A stretch of DNA of 64,000 nucleotides. Source: Pedobacter sp. FW305-3-2-15-E-R2A2. Lineage in GTDB: Bacteria > Bacteroidota > Bacteroidia > Sphingobacteriales > Sphingobacteriaceae. This document shows positions 1 through 9,138 of the stretch, piece by piece (position 1 is the stretch's first letter; each line of letters starts with the position of its first letter). Location: contig NZ_CP151803.1 of NCBI RefSeq assembly GCF_038446955.1, positions 1,054,001 through 1,118,000 on the forward strand. The letters run 5' to 3'. The notes under the pieces are model-generated. The model ran no database searches. It had not been told where the DNA came from and was given only the letters and a program-made list of their open reading frames with translations. A program made the position numbers and the translations under genes.

Positions 1-643
1 TATAAAGAAATGAAATAATGAGGATTCCGGGGATGATATGATTTGAATTGATTTTTGCGTGTTTTGGCCTGTTTCCAGGGCTATCAGTAAAGAGATTGGG
101 TGATTTTCCCGGGGAATACACTTTGGGCACTGAGAAAATGATTTCCATCGATTTATGGAGTCAAACTTCGTTTTTTATAGAAAACAATCGTTTGTGTAAC
201 ATTGGTGTGGTGTTTTTTTTGAATGGTATTTGCAGAATGCAGGTGTTATTTCTGTAGGATTTTTTTTTGCGATTTTTGATGGATGCTTTTCTTTTTGATT
301 TATTGTAACTCCTCTCTTTACTGTGCCTATAGTGTTAATAATGACGTAATGCAAACGTTTGTGTTGTTAAATTTTGTTAAATGACGTTCGATTAACAATA
401 AATTAGATGTTGAACCCGCTTCTAAAATATAACCAGCTATTCGACCAAATAGTTTTTTAGAGGAGGTTCTTAAGAAAATAACTAATTCAACTTAACCTAA
501 ACCAAACCCCGTATGACTAAATTTAGACTCATCTAGTACCTGTTCGTTTGGACATGATGGCTTTATTAAAGCTATTCTTCCGTCTCAGACAAATCCTCCC
601 TTTGTTATTGAACACAGCTTAATTTTTAATTAAACAAAAATTT
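1..643. promoter_or_regulatory. Gene-free control region and leader upstream of the first susC
   Basis: No convincing gene is seen here. The stretch is AT-rich with several long T runs. At 352-361 there is a perfect 10-bp palindrome (CAAACGTTTG) with a central CG, the shape of a LacI-type or catabolite-type operator. Directly after it two near-identical TTGTTAAAT units occur in tandem (about 364-381), and ATGACGT occurs twice, at about 341 and 382, flanking this block. I do not find a clean TAnnTTTG box, so the promoter is not placed. About 200 bases lie between this block and the susC start, a leader length common for SusC operons. Regulation by an unlinked regulator is an inference. Confidence 0.35.
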
Positions 644-3600
644 ATGAATAAGTTTTACAAAAAACTCTTTATGGTCAGCCTATTGCTGTTTTTTTCCGCA
701 TTTGCTTTTGCGCAAAAGAAAATTACAGGAACCGTTACCGGTGCTGACGACGGACTCCCTCTTCCAGGAGTATCGGTTATTTTAAAAGGAAGTGCCAAAG
801 GTGCAAGTACAGATAATCAAGGGAAATTCATCATTGATGCCCCCGCAGATGGAACATTACGTTTCTCTTATATCGGGTATGATGCCAAAGAAGTCGCTAT
901 TGCAGGGAAGTCAGAAATTATCGTGAAACTGAAGGTTGCGGCGAACTCATTAAATGATGTGGTCGTGATCGGTTTCCAGGAAGTATCCCGTAAGAAATCT
1001 ACCGCTGCAGTATCTACGGTTAAGGCCAAGGATCTGGAAAACCTACCTTCTCCTACATTTGATAAACTATTACAAGGTAGGGTAGCAGGTTTGAACGTAC
1101 AAAGCTTTTCCGGTGAACCTGGAGGCAGGCCTACTTTTGTGGTGAGGGGAAACTCTTCCATTGGAAGAGCGGTAAGTGCAGCAAGGGCATTGAGTAGTCC
1201 TTTATTTGTAATAGATGGTATTCCAATGGCCAATGAAGACATTTCTTCTTTTGGAGATCTGACCGGAACCAATGTTATTGCCGGACTTAACCCTAATGAC
1301 ATTGAATCGATTGATGTGCTGAAAGATGCAGCTGCGGCTTCCATATATGGTTCCAGAGGAGCAAATGGGGTAATCGTAGTTAAAACAAAACGAGGAAAAA
1401 CGGGGAAACCGGAAATCAATGTAAATGCCTATGCCGGAATTTCCAAACATGGGGAAATGGCAGAATATATCATTGGCGCTCAGGAACGCAGATTTAAGAT
1501 GGATTACCTGACTAAATATGCTAATCATTCAGATGAGGGGCTTTTTCCGCAGATATTGACAGATAGTCTTAACCCAGCATTTAACAATGCAAACGATTGG
1601 CAGGGTATGTTTTTTCAAACAGGGATTATTCAGAATTATGACCTTTCTGCGTCAGGTGGCGTAGAAAATATCAATTACCGTTTTAGTGGTAACTATTACG
1701 ATGAACAGGGGATTATCAAAGGGACGGGATTCAAAAGATATTCCATGGCCGGTACAATGGGCGTAAAACTGACCGACAAATTGAAAATGGATGCGATGTT
1801 CAGGTTATCCCGTGGAGATCGTTCCCGTGCACGTGGACAGGCACCATGGGAAAACCCCTTGCCAATCAGTGCCGGTACTTTCCCCACCTCATTATTGTAC
1901 ATCAGTCCCTCTGACCGAGCCAATTTCACCGGAGAACTGGAAAATGCGAAAGATAAAAATATTAACGATGATGTTACTGCCAGTCTGAGTCTGGATTATG
2001 ACATCGTTAAAAACCTTCATTTCCGTACACAGGGTGCATTGCAGTCAAGCAAGGGAGGTAGAGATATTTTCAGGCCTAGTGTACTGGACGCAAATAATGT
2101 GTTTTACGCGCAATCTTCCAGAGCCAATTATGATAACTTTAATATTGATAACCTTCTGACTTATTCGCTTAAACCTGCTGAAAATCATAACCTGACTCTT
2201 TTGGGTGGTAATACCATTAACTATACCACCAACGAGTATACTGGTGTGGGCGGTACAGGAATTGGTAATAATGTCATCACAACTGTAAAAGGGCTGGAGC
2301 CGAAGAACTATGTGATGGAAGACCCTTACGGAAACATGATTACAGGATCAAAGACCGCAGCTGCTGGTCTGCTGTCTTTCTTTGGTCGTGCGAGTTATGA
2401 TTTTAAAGATAGGTATCTATTTACTTTTAGTTATCGCGCAGATGCATCTTCCCGTTTTGGAAAAAACTACAGATGGGCTTATTTTCCGGCAGTTTCAGCA
2501 GGATGGGTGGTGTCTGACGAACCTTTCATGAAGTCAACCGAAAACTGGTTATCTTCCTTGAAATTCAGAGGTAGTTACGGCGTCTCTGGAAATCTGCCCG
2601 GTGACTATTATGCTCCTTTTAACTCTTACCTGACTGGTCAGGGAGGTTATGAAGGTTCTGGCCAGTCCAGTACTTATAATGGGGTTAATGCGGTGACCAT
2701 TAATCCTAGGTCTATCACTCAGGATAACCTGACCTGGGAACGGTCCATCCAATCGAATATTGGTATAGATGCCGAATTCTTTAAAGGCAGGGCAATGGTA
2801 AGTATCGATGCTTATAACCGTGGAACTTCAGATATATTTTTTGATTTAAACTTGCCGGTAACGAGTGGTTATGATAAAGTGAAAACAAATGCGGTTGACA
2901 TCAGAAACTTAGGTGTTGACTTAAACCTGTCTGGAAGAGTATTTAATCCGGAGAGTAAATTTCAATGGAATCCCCGGTTGGTAATGTCCTTTAATAAGAG
3001 CCAGATTGTTTCCCTTCCTGACGGCAACAGAGATATTATGGTGACTGATCCCAATACCGGAACAACGTTCATACTGACCAAAGGACGCCCGGTTTATGAG
3101 TTTTTTCTGGTTAAATCAGAAGGCGTGTACTCTACAAAAGATCAAATTCCTTTTGACCCAAGAACCGGTGATCTGATTACCTACTGGAATGGATCAAGAG
3201 TTGCACAACCAGGTTCTTATCGCTGGATAGATCAGAATTATGATTATGACGTATGGGATCATTTTGATAAAGTAAGGGTAGGTAACCCTAATCCAAGAGT
3301 AACAGGTGGTTTCAGTAACAGCTTTACTTTTAAGAATTTCTCTCTGGAAGTTTATACCACTTTTGTTCTGGGCAGGGAAGTTTATAACACGTATATATCA
3401 AGTCTGTTAGACAAATACAAACAATTAGGTAGTTTTCCTGGAACAGGATTACTGGACCTGAATAAATTGCCAGTATGGCGCCAGCCTGGTGACAATGCTA
3501 AATACGCAGATTTGAACCCTTATGGTCCTTATTACTATCAGTTCAATAACTTCTCTTCCGCTTATATGGAAAATGGAAATTATTTGAAGATCAAATACAT

Positions 3601-3805
3601 CAATCTTGCTTATAACTTCCCGGCTAAGATGTTGGAGAAATTCAAGATGAAACGTTTACAGGTATATACGATTATAGATAACGTGTATTCTTTCCAAAAA
3701 TCAAGCTTGCCTGATGTGGAAGCTGTAAATGAGCTGGGAGTTTACTCCGGCGATAGCTATCCTGTTCCAAGAAAATTCACTTTTGGTATACAGGCCAGCT
3801 TTTAA
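644..3805 (+). CDS. SusC/RagA family TonB-linked outer-membrane transporter
   Basis: This is the outer-membrane beta-barrel of a SusCD uptake pair, which takes up a bound oligomer or siderophore-like ligand using TonB energy. At 1053 residues it has normal family length. It shows a signal peptide (about 1-23, ending FAFAQ), a carboxypeptidase-regulatory-like beta domain (about 26-105), a TonB-box-like stretch near NDVVVIGF, and a plug domain containing the typical SIYGSRGANGVI segment (about 230-245). The long barrel ends in phenylalanine, as outer-membrane barrels do. It has no STN domain, unlike the SusC at 50181, so direct signalling through a FecR anti-sigma is not expected. SusD follows 34 bases downstream. 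The substrate cannot be read from the sequence, since no glycoside hydrolase or peptidase lies in the operon. Confidence 0.95.
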   Translation: MNKFYKKLFMVSLLLFFSAFAFAQKKITGTVTGADDGLPLPGVSVILKGSAKGASTDNQGKFIIDAPADGTLRFSYIGYDAKEVAIAGKSEIIVKLKVAANSLNDVVVIGFQEVSRKKSTAAVSTVKAKDLENLPSPTFDKLLQGRVAGLNVQSFSGEPGGRPTFVVRGNSSIGRAVSAARALSSPLFVIDGIPMANEDISSFGDLTGTNVIAGLNPNDIESIDVLKDAAAASIYGSRGANGVIVVKTKRGKTGKPEINVNAYAGISKHGEMAEYIIGAQERRFKMDYLTKYANHSDEGLFPQILTDSLNPAFNNANDWQGMFFQTGIIQNYDLSASGGVENINYRFSGNYYDEQGIIKGTGFKRYSMAGTMGVKLTDKLKMDAMFRLSRGDRSRARGQAPWENPLPISAGTFPTSLLYISPSDRANFTGELENAKDKNINDDVTASLSLDYDIVKNLHFRTQGALQSSKGGRDIFRPSVLDANNVFYAQSSRANYDNFNIDNLLTYSLKPAENHNLTLLGGNTINYTTNEYTGVGGTGIGNNVITTVKGLEPKNYVMEDPYGNMITGSKTAAAGLLSFFGRASYDFKDRYLFTFSYRADASSRFGKNYRWAYFPAVSAGWVVSDEPFMKSTENWLSSLKFRGSYGVSGNLPGDYYAPFNSYLTGQGGYEGSGQSSTYNGVNAVTINPRSITQDNLTWERSIQSNIGIDAEFFKGRAMVSIDAYNRGTSDIFFDLNLPVTSGYDKVKTNAVDIRNLGVDLNLSGRVFNPESKFQWNPRLVMSFNKSQIVSLPDGNRDIMVTDPNTGTTFILTKGRPVYEFFLVKSEGVYSTKDQIPFDPRTGDLITYWNGSRVAQPGSYRWIDQNYDYDVWDHFDKVRVGNPNPRVTGGFSNSFTFKNFSLEVYTTFVLGREVYNTYISSLLDKYKQLGSFPGTGLLDLNKLPVWRQPGDNAKYADLNPYGPYYYQFNNFSSAYMENGNYLKIKYINLAYNFPAKMLEKFKMKRLQVYTIIDNVYSFQKSSLPDVEAVNELGVYSGDSYPVPRKFTFGIQASF

Positions 3806-3839
3806 GGACGACAAATAAGTATTAATTAGAACGACGATC

Positions 3840-5360
3840 ATGAATTTATCAAAATATAGAATAATAAGTATGCTCCTTTTAGGAGGAATGCTTTGCGGAG
3901 GATTACTTTCCTGTAAAAAATTATTAGATCTTAAGCCCGAAGATTCCGTATACGAAGCCGTGTTTTGGAAAACAGAAACGGATGCTACTTCCGGATTGAT
4001 GGGGGCTTACTCCTTATTGCGTAAATCGCTGACGCTTGGTGGACAGGGCATGTCAAACTTTGTGTATGGTGATTTTACGACAGGTGTATTTAAAGAAGGT
4101 GGAGATTATGCACTGAATTTCCTGGTAAAAGGAGATGAATACTATGGAACAGGAACTAGTGTGGATGATTTTAGAGGAGATTATATCGAGGACTTCCAAA
4201 ACTGGACGCCTTATTTCAAGACGATAACCCAGGCAAATACAGTGATAGAGAAAGTAAGCAAAATGCCTGATAATGCCTTTAAAAGTCTTGCTGTCAAACG
4301 CAAGATAATTGGAGAGGCCTTATTTATCCGCGCTTTCACCTATTTTTATATGGTCAGGATTTGGGGAGATGTACCATTGGTACTTCAATATGACCCGGAT
4401 CCGGTATCGTCTAAAAATATTCAGCGAACCAATGAAGCTGTGGTTTTGGATTCCTGTGCATCCGATATGAACAAAGCCAGGTTATTAATGGGCTGGAATA
4501 CCGGAGGGGATCATGCGGTAAGGGCTGATAAAGGTGCTGCATTTGCTTTGCTTGCTCATGTAAACAGGTGGAAATACTTTGTGACCAAAGAATCTGATCA
4601 AACTTTACTGACTAAATCCATAGCTGCAATTGATTCCATTACTGCTTCAGGGAAATACAGTCTGGTACCTGCTGCTAATTTTGACCGCCTGTTTAAAGGA
4701 AGGTCAGAAGAAGGGATTTTTGAAATCAATACCAGCGCTGATCAGCTGGAATATCAACCAAATGGAGGTTTTTATCTGTATACACTAGGGCAACCTTATA
4801 TTCCGGAAAAATCAAAATCAACGGTCTTTAACAGCGAAGTGGTGGGAGGATTCTTTAATGATCCTACGGATGCCCGTTACGACTATTATTTTGACCGCAC
4901 TAAAGTAGAGGACCTTATTCTGACCAAATATATCGGGAAGAACAACCAGAACCGGTTTTTCCTGGATCCGGGAAATAGCAGAGGCGGACTCGTTAATTGC
5001 AACATCAGTATTTTCCGCCTGGCAGAAATGAAGCTTTTAAGGGCAGAATGTAACGAATTGCTGGGGCGTAGTTCAGACGCTTTAACGGATTTGAATGATG
5101 TGAAACGGAGGTCTAACCTGACGAATTATACTGGCGCTGACTTGAAAACGGAGATTTTTGAAGAGACATTCCGCGAATTGTTCTGTGAAGGACATTCCTG
5201 GTATGACATGGTGAGGAATAAAAGACTCGTAGAATATCTGGATCGTTTTCCTCAATCCAGATTTGACGAGGAAGGTTGGAAATGGCCGATAGCAAGAGCG
5301 CTGTTTGTGACGAATAAAGACCTGGCCCAAAACAAATACTGGATTGGCAGATTAAGGTAA
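3840..5360 (+). CDS. SusD/RagB family surface nutrient-binding lipoprotein
   Basis: This is the surface lipoprotein that lids the SusC barrel and binds the substrate. The 506-residue product begins with a signal peptide and a lipobox LLSC with Cys at residue 25, followed by KK. It shows the SusD-like N-terminal helical TPR region, including the GEALFIRAFTYFYMVRIWGD-type motif, and ends with the conserved ...KYWIGRLR tail. It is co-transcribed with susC (34-base gap) and with the fasciclin lipoprotein that follows. The family is certain; the ligand is unknown. Confidence 0.94.
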   Translation: MNLSKYRIISMLLLGGMLCGGLLSCKKLLDLKPEDSVYEAVFWKTETDATSGLMGAYSLLRKSLTLGGQGMSNFVYGDFTTGVFKEGGDYALNFLVKGDEYYGTGTSVDDFRGDYIEDFQNWTPYFKTITQANTVIEKVSKMPDNAFKSLAVKRKIIGEALFIRAFTYFYMVRIWGDVPLVLQYDPDPVSSKNIQRTNEAVVLDSCASDMNKARLLMGWNTGGDHAVRADKGAAFALLAHVNRWKYFVTKESDQTLLTKSIAAIDSITASGKYSLVPAANFDRLFKGRSEEGIFEINTSADQLEYQPNGGFYLYTLGQPYIPEKSKSTVFNSEVVGGFFNDPTDARYDYYFDRTKVEDLILTKYIGKNNQNRFFLDPGNSRGGLVNCNISIFRLAEMKLLRAECNELLGRSSDALTDLNDVKRRSNLTNYTGADLKTEIFEETFRELFCEGHSWYDMVRNKRLVEYLDRFPQSRFDEEGWKWPIARALFVTNKDLAQNKYWIGRLR

Positions 5361-5388
5361 ATCAGTGTTTCATTTAAAAAAGATTCTC

Positions 5389-6048
5389 ATGAAAAATAAA
5401 CTAGTATACATTTTAACATTCTTCGGCCTTTGCCTGATCGTAACTGCCTGTAAGAAGAATGACTACCTCATTGGCGGAGACGTACATGATCCGAGGGTAA
5501 ATATGACTACCTACGACTTCCTCAAAAGCAAACCGCTGTTCGATACACTGACCAGACTTATTGACAAAGCAGGAATGAAAGAGGAGATCAACGGAAATAC
5601 GACTTTTTTTGCGCCTACCGATTATTCGATAGCTGAGTTGTTGGCCAGACGAACCAGGATCATTCAGCTGAAATACAATAATGAAAATATCAAGTATACG
5701 CTGGATAGTCTTCCTGTTCCGGAATTAAGGGATTCCTTGCGTTCCCATCTTTTTGAAGGGGCCATCAACCGCGAAAACTTGTCTTTGGAAAACAAGTTGT
5801 TTAAAAGTAAATCCAATGAAAATTATTCCATCCTGCTCATTGAAACGACAGCGTATACTGGTACAGTGACCACAAAGCCGCAGTATCTGTACCTGGTGAG
5901 ATTAAGAAACGGGCTGGACCCAAAACCATTGCCTGACAATTATCCGGATGAGGATAAAGACATTCAGGAACTAACCCAGACGTCGGGAATTATCACGACC
6001 AACGGAATCCTGCATGTGTTGAACAACAGGCACAAGTTTTACTGGTAG
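5389..6048 (+). CDS. Fasciclin-domain lipoprotein
   Basis: This 219-residue lipoprotein starts at the ATG at 5389. A GTG at 5365 is in frame, but the later start gives a clean signal peptide with lipobox VTAC (Cys 21) followed by KKN. The body shows fasciclin (FAS1) features: a TLTRLIDKAGMKEEI helix, the NTTFFAPTDYSI core strand, and a C-terminal GIITTNGILHVLNN that matches the second FAS1 motif. FAS1 domains mediate adhesion or ligand binding at surfaces. In this operon it is probably an accessory surface protein of the SusCD complex; that role is inferred from position. Confidence 0.85.
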   Translation: MKNKLVYILTFFGLCLIVTACKKNDYLIGGDVHDPRVNMTTYDFLKSKPLFDTLTRLIDKAGMKEEINGNTTFFAPTDYSIAELLARRTRIIQLKYNNENIKYTLDSLPVPELRDSLRSHLFEGAINRENLSLENKLFKSKSNENYSILLIETTAYTGTVTTKPQYLYLVRLRNGLDPKPLPDNYPDEDKDIQELTQTSGIITTNGILHVLNNRHKFYW

Positions 6049-6073
6049 TATTAACCACATTAAATCAAAAGAA

Positions 6074-7054
6074 ATGAAGATGATAAGATCTGTTTTAATG
6101 CTGATCGCATTAATAAGTGTAGCCTGGTTAGGCTGTAAAAAGATTCCGGTAGGTTTTATTGGTGAATCGATGTATTACAAGGATAGTCCTTTCAAAATTG
6201 AACAGGGGAACATCAAGCAGGTAACGAGCTCACTCAATCTGGATGGTTCTACACTTCCGGTATTGGTGAAATTGTTAGAAGTAAGAAAAAAAGGAACGAA
6301 TCAGCGTGCTGAAGAGTTTTATGCAGAACATGAGGTTTATGTTTATAAGCAACCCATTGACCCGGCAGTAGACACCACCATTGCCATGGTCAATGCTAAA
6401 CGGGAAAAGAAAATGCTTCCTCCATTTGAGTTTTTACCAAGCGGACAGTTCCTTTTCAATGCGGGTACTTCATTCCTCCCTCCGCGATCACAATATGAGT
6501 TCGATATCGAAGTAAGTAATGAAAGCGGCTCTCGTGTGTATAAGAATATTGGTGAAATCCAACTCCAGGATGCAGAATTGTTTAAATCTTATGCCATTGC
6601 CAACAGCTGGTTCTCGGATCAGACTGGATTGAGTGGAACGGTAGCCGTTAATCCGGAAATGATTATCACGAAAGTGAGTAACGAAGGTACAAATGCAATT
6701 GTGAAAATTGTAGATAAAAACGGAGTACCATTCAATCCGAAAAAAGGGGAGATCATCAAAAGAGGAGACCGCCCTACTTTCGAGTCCTACGCTAAATTTA
6801 ATCCGGTAGTGATTGGAGATGAAACAATGACCTGTAATTATGAGATCACGCCTTTTCCAATGAAGCGGATCAGTGGTTACGGTGACTTTCTGATGTATTA
6901 CCGCATCCCAAGTACTTACGCTAAACTGGATAATTTTCCGGCTGGACAAGCGCCAGGTTCTACCTTTAGCATCAACCCGAGATTTGGATTTCAGATCAAA
7001 CAGGAAGGTACTTATCTGATCACAATTAAATTAAATGGCGTGACCCATAAATAA
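6074..7054 (+). CDS. Lipoprotein of the SusCD operon, DUF5007-like
   Basis: The 326-residue product has a signal peptide and lipobox WLGC (Cys 21) followed by KK, so it is a lipoprotein that probably reaches the outer membrane. The rest is beta-rich with no catalytic motif I recognise. Size, lipobox style and position next to a fasciclin protein resemble DUF5007 proteins found beside Bacteroidota SusCD pairs. That assignment is from memory and was not tested. The two beta-sandwich-like halves (about 30-180 and 190-326) would suit glycan or protein binding. It lies 25 bases after the fasciclin gene in the same operon. Confidence 0.6.
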   Translation: MKMIRSVLMLIALISVAWLGCKKIPVGFIGESMYYKDSPFKIEQGNIKQVTSSLNLDGSTLPVLVKLLEVRKKGTNQRAEEFYAEHEVYVYKQPIDPAVDTTIAMVNAKREKKMLPPFEFLPSGQFLFNAGTSFLPPRSQYEFDIEVSNESGSRVYKNIGEIQLQDAELFKSYAIANSWFSDQTGLSGTVAVNPEMIITKVSNEGTNAIVKIVDKNGVPFNPKKGEIIKRGDRPTFESYAKFNPVVIGDETMTCNYEITPFPMKRISGYGDFLMYYRIPSTYAKLDNFPAGQAPGSTFSINPRFGFQIKQEGTYLITIKLNGVTHK

Positions 7055-7088
7055 TTAAATATTGACCCAATAATTAAACTCAACAATT

Positions 7089-7514
7089 ATGAAAATGTTA
7101 TCCCTTTTCCGAATGAGCAGTGCATTGGCAATTGTAATGTTTGCCAGTAGTTTTACCAACAGTAAGGAGCTGAATGTTGTTCCTCAGGCCAATGTGAGGG
7201 TGGTTCCCCCCGTTACGGTAACCGAGACGATCAATATCCCCTGGACTTCTCAGACAGCTACAGCAACCTTAACTTATGGTTTAGCAGGATCACCTCCGTA
7301 CCAGATTACCGCTTCTATCAACGGAACGAGCCTGACCAATCTTAGTCTGGCTTTGGTGAATCATCAGGGAGGAACGATCAATGTAGATACTTTCCAAACG
7401 CATGTAGTAGATTCGGCGGGAGGTTATGAGTATAATATTGAAGTTAAGGTCTCCGGAGTAGTTGGAGGACAATGGAGAATACAATCTTTTACTGTTGAGG
7501 CTATCGTGATCTAA
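7089..7514 (+). CDS. Small secreted protein of unknown function
   Basis: This 141-residue protein has a signal peptide (cleavage likely near residue 25, after SSFTNS) and no lipobox cysteine. The mature part is Thr/Val/Ser-rich and predicted to be a single beta-sandwich. It is the last gene of the SusCD operon and sits just before the terminator at 7568. I do not recognise the family. A secreted partner of the uptake complex is the simplest guess. Confidence 0.7.
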   Translation: MKMLSLFRMSSALAIVMFASSFTNSKELNVVPQANVRVVPPVTVTETINIPWTSQTATATLTYGLAGSPPYQITASINGTSLTNLSLALVNHQGGTINVDTFQTHVVDSAGGYEYNIEVKVSGVVGGQWRIQSFTVEAIVI

Positions 7515-7567
7515 TCCGAAATGCTCAGGCCAGAAATGGCTTTTCAATTTGTTAACATGTTTAATCA

Positions 7568-7609
7568 AACCAAAAGCGGCGCTGTGAACAGCACCGCTTT
7601 TGGTTTTTT
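7568..7609 (+). terminator. Rho-independent terminator of the SusCD-fasciclin operon
   Basis: Arms of about 17 bases (AACCAAAAGCGGCGCTG and its partner, one G-T pair) enclose a TGAA loop and are followed by a T run. It lies 54 bases past the last operon gene and just before the convergent reductase gene. Confidence 0.85.
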
Positions 7610-7628
7610 AAACGATTTGCTTTGCATT

Positions 7629-8648
7629 TTAAATCCCGTTCAGGAAGCTGATCGTATTGATATTGTCTGCATAGTCCCATAACCTTGGATGCTGACTCTG
7701 GCCTGGTGCCAATACTGTTGTTTCGATGTTCAAATCTGCATTTGAAACCACACATTGAATGTTTTCAGCCTCCTGATTTAGTCTTTCCTGAACTTCATTC
7801 AGATTCTGATAGCGTTCATAATATAGAACGGCAAGAGGCGAAGCCATATTTGGGTCTTCTTTTAGCAATAAAAAACCATTGTCATAATGTGTGGCCGCAT
7901 TAACCAGATAAATAGACTTGTTATAGTCGTAATTGTTATTGTACTTGAAATGGTTAACGATGGGCTGAAATGGCTCCAATGGCTCATAAAAGTATTTAAT
8001 ATCGTAATCTTCAGGAATATAAAGTTTAGATACATTTCTGCAACCTAAACCGAAGTAGTCAAAGATGTCATGACCCAGCATTGCAATTTCTGCAGTAGTT
8101 TCCTTTCCGGTCAGCACTGCCACGCTGTTTCTGTTCTTGCGGATGATATTGGGTACTTTACTGAAGTAAAATTCGAAATACCTGGAGGTATTGTTGCTTC
8201 CTGTTGCGATTACTGCGTCAAAATCTTTGAGACGTTCTACGTAAACAATCCGTTCCGCTAAGAGCGGTTCTATCGTGGTCAATTGTCTAAGCAGGGCAGG
8301 AAGGAGCTTGTCATCAGAAGAAGAAAGCTTAATTAAGGCGATATTTCCAGTGGCAAGCACAGAGATCACATCATGAAAACCCACTACCGGAATGTTTCCG
8401 GCTAAGATCAATCCTACTTTTTTAGGGGAATCGCTTACCTTAATATCTTTGAACCAGGTGTCAAGATCGGTTTCGTTCAACATCCTATGTAGGGCATTTA
8501 ATGCCTTTTCCACCTCTTCAACTGTGAACCAGGCATTGCTGTTTGGAGCTGATAAAATTAAATTTTTAAACTCAGGATCCGGGTTGGCTATAAAGTCACT
8601 AAGTTTTTTGAATGCAATAATTAGTTTTTCAGCAGTAAGCATTGGCAT
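7629..8648 (-). CDS. LuxC-family acyl-CoA reductase
   Basis: The 339-residue product matches the LuxC/acyl-CoA reductase family, an aldehyde-dehydrogenase-fold enzyme that reduces fatty acyl-CoA to aldehyde with NADPH. The segment LILAGNIPVVGFHD (about 80-93) is the nucleotide-binding stretch typical of the family. The catalytic cysteine is predicted at residue 203 in FGLGCRNVSK. There is no luxD, luxE or luciferase nearby, so light production is not implied. A ferredoxin is divergently encoded 75 bases away from its true start. Translation could begin at Met1 or Met3. Confidence 0.85.
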   Translation of the reverse strand: MPMLTAEKLIIAFKKLSDFIANPDPEFKNLILSAPNSNAWFTVEEVEKALNALHRMLNETDLDTWFKDIKVSDSPKKVGLILAGNIPVVGFHDVISVLATGNIALIKLSSSDDKLLPALLRQLTTIEPLLAERIVYVERLKDFDAVIATGSNNTSRYFEFYFSKVPNIIRKNRNSVAVLTGKETTAEIAMLGHDIFDYFGLGCRNVSKLYIPEDYDIKYFYEPLEPFQPIVNHFKYNNNYDYNKSIYLVNAATHYDNGFLLLKEDPNMASPLAVLYYERYQNLNEVQERLNQEAENIQCVVSNADLNIETTVLAPGQSQHPRLWDYADNINTISFLNGI

Positions 8649-8675
8649 ATTCCAAATATTTTAAAGTTTATGTGT

Positions 8676-8683
8676 TATATTTG
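8676..8683 (+). promoter_or_regulatory. Promoter -7 box (TATATTTG) for the ferredoxin gene
   Basis: TATATTTG fits the Bacteroidota TAnnTTTG consensus exactly. It lies downstream of an in-frame ATG at 8670, which argues that this ATG is not the start and that translation begins at 8724. No clear -33 element is seen. Confidence 0.5.
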
Positions 8684-8723
8684 CATTGCAAAGGTAAACT
8701 TAGCATTAGATATAGACGAAGAC

Positions 8724-9074
8724 ATGGCTATTAAAATAACAGACGAATGTATTAACTGTGGAGCATGTGAGCCTGAATGCCCCAATAATGCGATTTATGA
8801 CGCAGGCACGGCCTGGAGATTCTCCGATGGTACCAATTTAAATGGTATTATCGATTTCGGAGGTAAAGAAATTGATTCAGAATCTGCGATGGAAGCAGTA
8901 TCTGATGAAGTTTATTATATCGTTTCCGATAAGTGTACAGAATGTAAAGGGTTTCATGATGAACCTCAATGTGCAGCGGTTTGTCCGGTGGATTGTTGTG
9001 TTGATGATGAAGATATCCGCGAAACTGAAGAGGAATTATTGGCGAAAAAGGCCTGGTTACATCAGGAAAATTAG
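8724..9074 (+). CDS. 4Fe-4S dicluster ferredoxin
   Basis: This 116-residue soluble electron carrier starts at ATG 8724, with the MAIKITDECINCGACEPEC opening typical of the family. The first cluster motif is CINCGACEPEC and the second is CTECKGFHDEPQC...CPVDCC, which has the longer loop seen in FdxA-like dicluster ferredoxins. The C-terminus is acidic. It is divergent from the acyl-CoA reductase and convergent with the stress protein, so it is a single-gene unit. A link to the reductase is possible but rests only on adjacency. Confidence 0.92.
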   Translation: MAIKITDECINCGACEPECPNNAIYDAGTAWRFSDGTNLNGIIDFGGKEIDSESAMEAVSDEVYYIVSDKCTECKGFHDEPQCAAVCPVDCCVDDEDIRETEEELLAKKAWLHQEN

Positions 9075-9094
9075 TCTTTAAACTAAAGATAAAA

Positions 9095-9127
9095 AAGAAG
9101 AGGATGTCCATAAGGCATCCTCTTTTT
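9095..9127. terminator. Bidirectional terminator between ferredoxin and stress protein
   Basis: A 9-bp perfect stem (AAGAGGATG with CATCCTCTT) with a 9-base loop is flanked by A5-6 on the left and T5 on the right. It can therefore stop both convergent genes. Confidence 0.8.
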
Positions 9128-9138
9128 ATTTTTAAGAA

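Noticed and set aside
48-257. 69-residue ORF at the window start
   Set aside because: Starts with TTG, low-complexity T-rich coding, no recognisable protein; treated as non-coding.
868-1419. Antisense 183-residue ORF in susC
   Set aside because: It lies wholly inside a strongly supported SusC gene on the other strand and shows no domain; it is a shadow frame.
7629-9074. Bioluminescence locus
   Set aside because: Only a LuxC-like reductase is present; no luciferase or luxD/luxE genes, and such reductases are common without light production.
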